From contig JACPQP010000293.1 of assembly GCA_016190465.1 (NCBI GenBank), positions 1 through 11,017 of the forward strand: a stretch of DNA of 11,017 nt, written 5' to 3'. The position numbers and the translations under genes were made by a program. This DNA is from Chloroflexota bacterium. Its GTDB lineage: Bacteria; Chloroflexota; UBA6077; FW602-bin22; JACPQP01. Below, in pieces: positions 5,741 to 11,017 of the stretch. Every line of letters begins with the position of its first letter. The stretch's first letter is position 1. The notes beneath the pieces are model-generated. The model did not search any database and had not been told where the DNA came from. It worked only from the letters and a program-made list of their open reading frames with translations.

Positions 5741-6364
5741 CTATCTGCGGTCTCCGACTTCGTGTCCCCGGCGGCCCGACGCGCCCCGCACGCGGATCGC
5801 GCTGAGGAGCGCCAGCGCGATCGCCAGGATGATCCCTGCCAGCAGCAGGGCCGAGAGATACTGGCCCAGCGTGTCGGCGATGGTCCCGGTCGTCAGGTTG
5901 AACGAGACCGAGAGGCGCGCCTCCGGCGAGGCGTAGCGGACCAGCACGTAGGTGATCAGATAGCCGTTCACTGCCCCGCCGAGCGCGCCGAGGGCCTGGG
6001 TGGAGAGGGTCCGGCGAGGTGGCGCCAGCCGCTGGCCCGCGTAGTAGCCACCGGCGGCGGCCAGGACGTAGAGGAACGCCAGAAAGAGATCGGGCGACCG
6101 GGGGTTGATGAGCGGCTGCGCGCGGAGCTGGCGAAGCAGCGCATTCGCGTCGACCGCGTCGAAGCCGCCCACGAGCGTGAACTGGAGCGCCAGGTAGGCT
6201 TTGTTCGTCGCCAGGACGATGTCCCAGCCGAGCGCCGCCAGGATGAGCCAGCCAAGCAGCAGGACGCCGAGCGTGGTGATCTCCCGCAGCCATCCCCGCT
6301 GAAACCCGACGGCGCCAAAGCCGATCAGCACGAGCACGACGATCGCCACTGGCGGCACTCCCAT
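5741..6364 (-). CDS. CvpA-like small integral membrane protein
   Basis: This 207-residue protein has about five hydrophobic segments: residues 5-22, 30-50, 90-110, 125-143 and 168-190. The opening VVLVLIGFGAVGFQRGWLRE (one TM helix, then Gly-x-x-Arg-Gly-Trp-x-Arg-Glu) is the signature of the CvpA (colicin V production) family. The G-rich LGALGGAVNGYLITYVLVRY (125-144) matches its third conserved block. CvpA proteins sit in the inner membrane and have been linked to envelope stress, but their reaction is unknown. The ATG at 6364 has GGGGAGGT about 7 nt upstream. A short basic tail ends the protein. It follows the metallopeptidase gene by 75 bp on the same strand and has its own candidate promoter. 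Confidence 0.75.
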   Translation of the reverse strand: MGVPPVAIVVLVLIGFGAVGFQRGWLREITTLGVLLLGWLILAALGWDIVLATNKAYLALQFTLVGGFDAVDANALLRQLRAQPLINPRSPDLFLAFLYVLAAAGGYYAGQRLAPPRRTLSTQALGALGGAVNGYLITYVLVRYASPEARLSVSFNLTTGTIADTLGQYLSALLLAGIILAIALALLSAIRVRGASGRRGHEVGDRR

Positions 6365-6433
6365 CTCTCCACCTCCCCAACTAAGACCAGATGTTCACCG
6401 TTCCCGAACCGATTGCCCGCTTCGGCGCCTCTC

Positions 6434-6462
6434 ATTATGCTACGCGCACTCCGTCTCGTAAA
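6434..6462 (-). promoter_or_regulatory. Candidate promoter of the CvpA-like gene
   Basis: On the minus strand TTTACG (6462-6457) and CATAAT (6439-6434) are 17 bp apart; the -10 matches 5 of 6 and the -35 matches 4 of 6. The element overlaps the stop codon of the upstream metallopeptidase gene, leaving a leader of about 60 nt. It would let the membrane protein be made independently of read-through. Confidence 0.4.
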
Positions 6463-7678
6463 CGCCGATCAACTCCAGGACGAATCGGACCGGGTGCTCG
6501 AAGACGGCCTGGACGATGTCGTTCAGGCTGACTTCGAGCGGCGTCCGGGGTGGGATCCGACCGGCCGGGCCAGCGACCTGTTGCCAGTAGCGCGCCTGCC
6601 GCTGGAACGCCCGGTACTCGCTGTTCAGGCACTCCTCGGGGGTCGGACCGAGCTGGCCTGCCCAGAGATCGTACGCGTGGGAAAGCTCGTGGTAGAGGAC
6701 GGCGGCGATGGCCCGGGGATCCTCGCCGCGAATGGCCGTGGCCAGCGCGATCGTGTTGCTCGCCGGCCGGTAGGTGCCATAGATGCGGTCGGGGAGCGAC
6801 TGGTAGCCGATCTCCACCCCACGGCGCGACGTCAGGTCGAGCACCCCATTGGCATCACCTTCCAGGCTCGTGCCCCGGGTCGTCTGGCGGAGCGTGTCGA
6901 GCACGTCGACGATGTGGGGATCTCGGATGACGAACTGAGCGGCGGTCTCGGCCAGGACGACCGGAACAGGTATCGCGGCATCGGCGGGCACCAGACCGGC
7001 TTGTTTGAGGAGGTCGCCGGCGAGCACGGGGACGACGGTCCCCGGCGGCGGCATCCCTGGCACCGTCTCGACCCAGTGCTGCAGGGCGGCCCGCTGGAAG
7101 CGCTGGGCGACGAACGGCCCGAACCGCTGGGGCTGCGACGACGGCAGGCCGTAGCGGGCGATGGCCAGGTCGAGCGCAGCGGTCGGCCCCTGGTAGGCCG
7201 CGGCGATCGCCGGGTCGGTGAGCCAGCCCAGGCGTGTCGCCACGGCCCGCGCGAAGTCGCCATTCGATCCATCGTCGCGGATCGGCGGAGGAATGCCCAG
7301 CGAGAGCAGCCAGGGGTCACGCTCCGCCTGCTCGAGCATCTCGAAGACGTTGGCCAGCTCGACCTGGCGCGTCTCCGGGTTCCACTGGAGCAGCGCCGCC
7401 TGGGTGACCTGGTAGACGAAGCTGCCCCGGGCATAGCGCCGCGAGGCCGGATACCCCAACGCGGGCACCCCGCCAAGCTGTTGAAATGCCGTCCAGAATG
7501 GGATACCATCCTGGTCCGTGATCGCATAGCCGCCGCGGCCATCCCCGGCCTGGGTGTAGAAGTGGCCGCCGGGGATGTCCCAGTCGTCGGAAGCGGCCCA
7601 GATGACGTTCGCCTGGCCGATGCTCAGTGCACCGGCGAGGAGCGCACAGAAGACGATGTGCAGGACGCGGGTTCTCAC
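6440..7678 (-). CDS. Exported HExxH metallopeptidase with Chloroflexota-type repeats
   Basis: The 412-residue protein begins with a signal peptide: a basic start, a hydrophobic core at about 5-20, and likely cleavage near Ala23 or Ala28-29. Residues about 40-117 form a repeat common in exported Chloroflexota proteins: FWTAFQQLGGVPALGYPASRR, FVYQVTQAALLQWNPETRQV, ANVFEML. A second, weaker copy is at about 186-230 (RFGPFVAQRFQRAALQHW). The C-terminal domain has VLYHELSHAYD, with zinc ligands His330 and His334 and catalytic Glu331. Glu354 in LNSEYRAFQRQARYW is a likely third ligand, as in gluzincin-type enzymes. Cys350 and Cys411 could form a disulfide. It is expected to be a secreted or surface protease; the substrate is unknown. 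The start is a GTG (7676-7678) without a clear ribosome binding site, 9 bp from a strong inverted repeat. Confidence 0.8.
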   Translation of the reverse strand: MRTRVLHIVFCALLAGALSIGQANVIWAASDDWDIPGGHFYTQAGDGRGGYAITDQDGIPFWTAFQQLGGVPALGYPASRRYARGSFVYQVTQAALLQWNPETRQVELANVFEMLEQAERDPWLLSLGIPPPIRDDGSNGDFARAVATRLGWLTDPAIAAAYQGPTAALDLAIARYGLPSSQPQRFGPFVAQRFQRAALQHWVETVPGMPPPGTVVPVLAGDLLKQAGLVPADAAIPVPVVLAETAAQFVIRDPHIVDVLDTLRQTTRGTSLEGDANGVLDLTSRRGVEIGYQSLPDRIYGTYRPASNTIALATAIRGEDPRAIAAVLYHELSHAYDLWAGQLGPTPEECLNSEYRAFQRQARYWQQVAGPAGRIPPRTPLEVSLNDIVQAVFEHPVRFVLELIGVYETECA

Positions 7679-7687
7679 CGAAACGTT

Positions 7688-7731
7688 GCGGCGCTTCCGC
7701 CACGGGCTCGATCTTATGGCGGAAGCGCCGC
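7688..7731. repeat. 15-bp perfect inverted repeat before the metallopeptidase start
   Basis: GCGGCGCTTCCGCCA (7688-7702) and TGGCGGAAGCGCCGC (7717-7731) are exact reverse complements with a 14-nt spacer. The inner arm ends 9 bp from the GTG start of the minus-strand gene, which lacks a Shine-Dalgarno sequence. As RNA it would be a very stable hairpin in the leader; as DNA it could be an operator. No T-run follows in either direction, so a simple intrinsic terminator is unlikely. Confidence 0.8.
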
Positions 7732-7768
7732 CCGCGCGTCAGCGCGGCCCCCTTTCTTCGTGAACCGC

Positions 7769-7804
7769 TGTGACGGTTGTGACGTTCGTGACACTCGTGA
7801 CAGT
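7769..7804. repeat. Four tandem 9-bp repeats (YGTGACNNT)
   Basis: TGTGACGGT, TGTGACGTT, CGTGACACT and CGTGACAGT follow each other with no gap. GTGAC and the final T are constant. Nine bases do not match a helical turn, so successive sites would face different sides of the DNA. It could be an iteron-like binding array or a slippage product. Confidence 0.75.
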
Positions 7805-7914
7805 AGCCCCGAGAGTGCCCGCAGTGTCAACGCCACCTCCAGGACGGGCCATCCGATCCATGGCCCGTCTCCCTTCAATTATCTCACGGAACCTGGCCGA
7901 TTTCCGGCGTGCCC

Positions 7915-7944
7915 TTGACAGGAGCGCCTGATCCGCGCTATGAA
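7915..7944 (+). promoter_or_regulatory. Sigma-70-type promoter of the membrane-fusion gene
   Basis: A perfect TTGACA (7915-7920) is followed after 18 bp by TATGAA (7939-7944, 4 of 6). Transcription would begin near 7951, giving a leader of about 64 nt before the ATG at 8015. The very good -35 is the main support. Confidence 0.5.
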
Positions 7945-8014
7945 AGGGGAGGCAATCGACCCTTTCGCGCCTTTCGTGGTCCAGAGAGTATCCCAATGAG
8001 GAGGTCCTCCAGGC

Positions 8015-9658
8015 ATGGTGACCGACGGGCGGTTGGCCCGCCGTTTTCTTCTGATGGTCCTGGCTGTTCTGAGCATCCTGAGCATCGCGCTCGAGGGCTG
8101 CGCGGTTGTCCGTCCCGGACGGAACCAGGCCCAGCTCGTTCCCACGCCGATCCCGACGCCTTCCGGATCGAACCGGCCGACCACCGTGGTCCAGCGCGGC
8201 GCGGTGATCCAGACGATCAAGGGGACCGGACGCATCCAGTCGCAGGAGGAGGCCACGCTCTATTTCACCCAGTCGGCACGCTTGCGCCGTCGCTACGTCG
8301 ACGTCAACGACGCGGTGAAGGCCGGTGCCCTCCTGGCGGAGATCGATACCGCCGACCTCCGCAAGCAGATCAACGAGCAGACGATTCAGGTCAGCATCGC
8401 CGAACTGCGGCTGGCCCAGGTGATCGAGAAGAGCAGCGCCGCGGCCGATCTCGCCGGCGCGACGGCGGCGTTGGCCCGGGCCGAAGCGGATTACCGGCGC
8501 GCGCTTCGCGACCTCGAGGTGCTCCAGTCTGGCCCGACCGAGGCGGACGTCGCCGCGGCCAGCCAGCAGCTCGCAGTGGCCCAGGCGCGGCTCACGCAGG
8601 CCGAGAACGATCCGGCCCGGCGCAGCGGTCCGACCGAGTCCGAGCTGCGCGCGGCAGAGCTGGAGGTCGCCCGGCAGCGGGCGCTCCTCTGGGGCGAGCA
8701 GGGTGCCCGGGACGCCATCTGTGGGAGCGACCGGGGACCGGCTTGCGAGGCGGTCGAGGCTCGCCTGTTGAACTTCCACGCCAACGTCCGGGCGGCCGAA
8801 GAGGCGCTCGCGCGACTCAAGGTAGGGGCGCCGGCCGGCGATCGAGAGGTCGCCGACTGGAACGTCGAGTCGGCCCGGGCTGCCGTCAAGGCGGCCGAGA
8901 CGCGCCTGGTCGAGATCAAGGCGGGTCCGAAGGCCCAGGACGTGCTCGCGGCGATGAAGATGGTCGAGAGCGCGCAAGCGGGAACCCAGGCCGCCCGCGC
9001 GGCCTACGATCGCCAGGTGGCCCAGGCCTCACAGGGAGAAACGAACATCCTGATCGAGCGGAAGAACGTCGAGCTCGTTCGCCTCGCCCTGGGCGAGCTG
9101 GAGCGTCAGCTCGGCGCGGCGATCCTCAAGGCGCCCTTTGATGGCCTCGTGACCCAGTCCGAGGGCCGGGAGGGCGACGTGCTTCCGGCTTTCAAACCGG
9201 CCGTCACGGTCGCGAACCCGAAGGCGTATCGGCTGGCGATCGACGTTTCGGCGAACGACGCGGCCAAGCTGGCGCTGGGCCAGCAAGCCACGGTCGTTCT
9301 GGCGGCGCTGCCGACCGAGAAGTATGAGGGGAAGGTGGTGAAGGTGCCGACGCTGTTAGCCAGCACCGACGTCCAGGGCGGCAGAGGCCGCGGGGGCACC
9401 GTCCACATCGACTTCAAGATGCCCCGCGCGCCGGAGCTGGGGGCGCTGGCGAACGTGGCGATCGCCGTGCAGAAGAAGGAAGACATCCTCGTGGTACCAT
9501 CCCGGTTCATCCGGGTCCAGGGCACCCGGCGCTTCGTACGGCTGGCCGAGACCGGACGACGACTCCCCGAAGTCGACGTCGAGGTGGGCATCGCCGACGA
9601 GGAGAACACCGAGATCGTCCGCGGTCTCACCGAAGGCCAGCGGGTCGTCCAGCCATAA
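8015..9658 (+). CDS. HlyD/MacA-type periplasmic adaptor (membrane-fusion protein)
   Basis: This 547-residue protein has an N-terminal hydrophobic signal (11-26) ending at Cys29; LEGC is a poor lipobox, so lipidation is uncertain. Two lipoyl half-motifs are at about 94-113 (VDVNDAVKAGALLAEIDTAD) and 369-390 (ILKAPFDGLVTQSEGREGDV). Beta-barrel and membrane-proximal parts follow (about 400-547, with KEDILVVPSRFIR at 488-500). Such adaptors link an inner-membrane ABC or RND pump to an outer layer or to export. Between the halves is a roughly 230-residue helical region made of 33-residue repeats beginning with Gly-Pro-Thr-like motifs. Cys236 and Cys244 could pair. GAGGAGG lies 10 nt before the ATG. 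No ATPase or permease gene follows; a convergent regulator gene overlaps its end by 32 bp. Confidence 0.85.
   Translation: MVTDGRLARRFLLMVLAVLSILSIALEGCAVVRPGRNQAQLVPTPIPTPSGSNRPTTVVQRGAVIQTIKGTGRIQSQEEATLYFTQSARLRRRYVDVNDAVKAGALLAEIDTADLRKQINEQTIQVSIAELRLAQVIEKSSAAADLAGATAALARAEADYRRALRDLEVLQSGPTEADVAAASQQLAVAQARLTQAENDPARRSGPTESELRAAELEVARQRALLWGEQGARDAICGSDRGPACEAVEARLLNFHANVRAAEEALARLKVGAPAGDREVADWNVESARAAVKAAETRLVEIKAGPKAQDVLAAMKMVESAQAGTQAARAAYDRQVAQASQGETNILIERKNVELVRLALGELERQLGAAILKAPFDGLVTQSEGREGDVLPAFKPAVTVANPKAYRLAIDVSANDAAKLALGQQATVVLAALPTEKYEGKVVKVPTLLASTDVQGGRGRGGTVHIDFKMPRAPELGALANVAIAVQKKEDILVVPSRFIRVQGTRRFVRLAETGRRLPEVDVEVGIADEENTEIVRGLTEGQRVVQP
8025..8050 (+). terminator. 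Terminator-like hairpin inside the first codons of the adaptor gene
   Basis: ACGG(G)CGG and CCGCCGT can form a 7-bp GC-rich stem with one bulged G and a short loop (TTGGC), followed directly by TTTCTT. The shape is that of a weak intrinsic terminator, placed at codons 4-12. It could attenuate transcription unless ribosomes cover it. It may also be chance in GC-rich coding DNA. Confidence 0.25.
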
Positions 9659-10883
9659 GCAGGTCCAGCATGTCGGGCGACTTGAACAGCCGCTGGAGCG
9701 CCACGGCTGCGCCCCCGACGACCGCCTGAGCGACCCCGAACGAGCTCGGCACGATCCGGGCATCAGGGACTGGCGCCATGGCTGCTCGCCTGGTCAGCGC
9801 CCGCTGGACCGGGGCGATGAGGACGTGATCGTAGAAGCTGGAGCCCGCGCAGAGGACGACCACTTCGGGATCGAGCAGCGCCAGCAGATAGGCCACCGCG
9901 ACCGCGAGATGCTCGACGACGCCGTCGACGATCGAGCAGGCCAGCGTATCACCCTCCCCGGCCAGCCGCAGGACCGCGCTCGCCGGCCCCGGAGCTGACC
10001 CGGGCCGAATGCTCGCGGCGAACGCGGAGTCCGGATGGCGGCGCGCCAGGTCTTGCGCTCGCTCGTCGAATGCCTGCCACGAGGCGACGGTGTCAAGGCA
10101 GCCCCGCTTCCCACAGACGCAGGGCAGACCGTCCTCGGCGACCGGAAGGTGGCCGATCTGCCCCGCGGAATGGGAGTGGCCGGGGGCGAGCTGGCCGTTG
10201 ACGACCAGCGCCGTGCCGATGCTGGTCCCGACGTTGATGAGGGCGAAGTCTCGCAGCGCACCCAGGCGCCCGAAGAGCTGCTCGGCCAGCGCCATGGCCC
10301 GGACGTTGTGCTCGATGCGGACCGGAAGCCCCACGGCCTCCTGAAGGACGGCGGCGAGCGGCACGTCGTGCCAGCCCAGGCTCGGCGCGAGCCGAACGAC
10401 GCCCCGGTCCGGCTCGACGTAGGCGAGCACGCCGACCCCAACGCCGATGAGCCGCGAGCGATCGATCCCGGCGCTGGCGACGAGCGTGTCGATCAAGCGG
10501 GTGATCTGGGCCACCACCGCCTGGGGAGTTGGCGGTGACGGCAGGCGTTGGGTGTGCCAGCCGACGATCTGCGCCCGGGCGTTCGTCAGGGCGACCTGTG
10601 AACCCAGGATCCCGACGTGGACGCCGATGGCGTAGGCCCCATCCGGGACGAGCTCGGCGAGGGCCTCCTGGCGGCCGGGGCGTCCCGGCCGCCCGACCAG
10701 GGGGGGAACCTCACGCACCAACCCGGCCGCGAGCAACTCGGCGATGATGTAGGAGATCGTCGACTTGCGCAGGCCGGTCTTGCGGGCGAGCTGGCGACGG
10801 GTGAGCGGGCCGAGACGCAGCACGTGATGGAGAACCACTCCCCGGTTGAGCAGCTTCATCGTCGTCGCGTTGTGGCCTTCCAT
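9627..10883 (-). CDS. ROK-family transcriptional regulator (NagC/XylR type)
   Basis: The 418-residue protein has an N-terminal winged helix (about 9-60), with LTRRQLARKTGLRKSTISYI as helix-turn-helix, followed by a ROK sugar-kinase-like domain. The zinc site is complete: His245 in GHLPV, and Cys255, Cys257 and Cys262 in CVCGKRGC. The nucleotide/sugar core INVGTSIGTALVVNGQL is at 216-232. The usual catalytic block E-N-D-x-N is EHNVR (191-195), so the catalytic Asp is absent and kinase activity is unlikely. AGQIGH replaces the common GEIGH, which may change sugar binding. Such proteins are usually sugar-responsive repressors. ATG 10883 has GGAGGG 6 nt upstream. No sugar genes are in view. Its 3' end overlaps the convergent adaptor gene. 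Confidence 0.92.
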   Translation of the reverse strand: MEGHNATTMKLLNRGVVLHHVLRLGPLTRRQLARKTGLRKSTISYIIAELLAAGLVREVPPLVGRPGRPGRQEALAELVPDGAYAIGVHVGILGSQVALTNARAQIVGWHTQRLPSPPTPQAVVAQITRLIDTLVASAGIDRSRLIGVGVGVLAYVEPDRGVVRLAPSLGWHDVPLAAVLQEAVGLPVRIEHNVRAMALAEQLFGRLGALRDFALINVGTSIGTALVVNGQLAPGHSHSAGQIGHLPVAEDGLPCVCGKRGCLDTVASWQAFDERAQDLARRHPDSAFAASIRPGSAPGPASAVLRLAGEGDTLACSIVDGVVEHLAVAVAYLLALLDPEVVVLCAGSSFYDHVLIAPVQRALTRRAAMAPVPDARIVPSSFGVAQAVVGGAAVALQRLFKSPDMLDLLMAGRPAGLR

Positions 10884-10904
10884 CGGTGGCCCTCCGTCGC
10901 TGGG

Positions 10905-10914
10905 TACATATGTA
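10905..10914. promoter_or_regulatory. AT-rich palindrome upstream of the ROK gene, possible operator
   Basis: TACATATGTA is a perfect 10-bp dyad 22 bp upstream of the ROK ATG, inside the only AT-rich island of this end. ROK regulators often control themselves through such sites. No convincing -35/-10 pair could be fixed around it. Confidence 0.35.
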
Positions 10915-10934
10915 GGTATCAGAAAGTTTTTGAT

Positions 10935-10956
10935 GGTTTTGGGGACACCCCAAACC
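10935..10956. repeat. Short inverted repeat in the ROK upstream region
   Basis: GGTTT(T)GGGG and CCCCAAACC form a 9-bp stem with one bulged T and a 3-nt loop (ACA). No T-run follows on either strand. The remaining bases to 11017 hold no gene or motif I recognise. Confidence 0.4.
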
Positions 10957-11017
10957 CCGCCAGGACGGGCGGCGGCCCTTCCTGGACCTTCCCGGAGCCG
11001 TTAAGGGACTTTCCGCA

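Larger units (their letters stand above)
7679..8014. other. Divergent intergenic region, 336 bp
   Basis: It separates the minus-strand metallopeptidase from the plus-strand membrane-fusion gene. Next to the metallopeptidase start lies a 15-bp perfect inverted repeat, followed by a short dyad CCGCGC-GTCA-GCGCGG (7732-7747) and four 9-bp tandem repeats. Towards the right is a sigma-70-type promoter, then CCTTTCGCG-CCTTTCGTG (two similar 9-mers, about 7962-7979). A 19-codon ORF from 7940 is not credible because its ATG overlaps the promoter -10. No RNA gene was recognised. Confidence 0.6.

Noticed and set aside
5762..7918. 718-codon plus-strand ORF opposite the CvpA-like and metallopeptidase genes
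   Set aside because: The minus strand has a signal peptide, membrane helices and HELSH; the plus-strand product is a charged, low-complexity shadow.
7940..7999. 19-codon ORF (MKGEAIDPFAPF...) ending in the ribosome site of the adaptor gene
   Set aside because: Its ATG overlaps the promoter -10 box, so it should not be in the transcript.
1..11017. CRISPR array, tRNA, rRNA, insertion sequence or attachment site
   Set aside because: No regularly spaced repeat-spacer units, no cloverleaf or rRNA motifs, no transposase and no IS ends were seen; the tandem repeats have no spacers.

Overview
The window is GC-rich bacterial DNA with frequent GTG and TTG starts. It mixes housekeeping-type genes with toxin-antitoxin (TA) pieces and short dispersed repeats. 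A secreted metallopeptidase carries the FxxxGGxxxLGYP / VYQxxxxALLxW / GxxVxxANxFE repeat seen in many Chloroflexota exported proteins. Together with the TA types and the repeats, this suggests an uncultured Chloroflexota member (Thermomicrobia-like or related). That assignment is inference: there is no rRNA or marker gene here. The first 11 bases are all G and probably a contig-end artefact.

Left third (1-4162): an orphan PAPS-reductase-like PP-loop enzyme sits behind two DNA dyads. It is followed by a decayed BrnT-type toxin (one frameshift and one nonsense codon) whose CopG-type antitoxin is still intact. This TA relic lies between two different triple 13-bp tandem repeats. Next come a GlcD-like FAD-linked oxidase and, convergent with it, a complete minus-strand Phd/YefM-PIN TA pair with a good sigma-70-type promoter. 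Divergent from that pair, a 20-codon ORF keeps only the N-terminus of a ribbon-helix-helix antitoxin. At least three TA systems in different states therefore occur within about 3 kb, which marks an accessory, high-turnover area.

Middle (4163-7678): a 14-TM-type MFS drug transporter runs rightwards. Its last ~24 codons are read out of a GC-rich palindromic (REP-like) repeat. The convergent minus strand holds an exported HExxH metallopeptidase followed by a small CvpA-like membrane protein with its own candidate promoter.

Right third (7679-11017): a 336-bp divergent intergenic region carries a perfect 15-bp inverted repeat, four 9-bp tandem repeats and a TTGACA promoter. It leads into a HlyD/MacA-type membrane-fusion protein whose helical region is built of about five or six 33-residue repeats. 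No ABC or RND partner follows. Its end overlaps by 32 bp the end of a convergent ROK-family regulator, which lacks the sugar-kinase catalytic aspartate and has an AT-rich palindrome upstream.

I see no complete multi-gene system that is clearly undescribed. The most original items are the half-dead BrnT locus with its repeats, the repeat-built adaptor protein, the exported metallopeptidase architecture, and the orphan PP-loop enzyme with its dyad-rich promoter.
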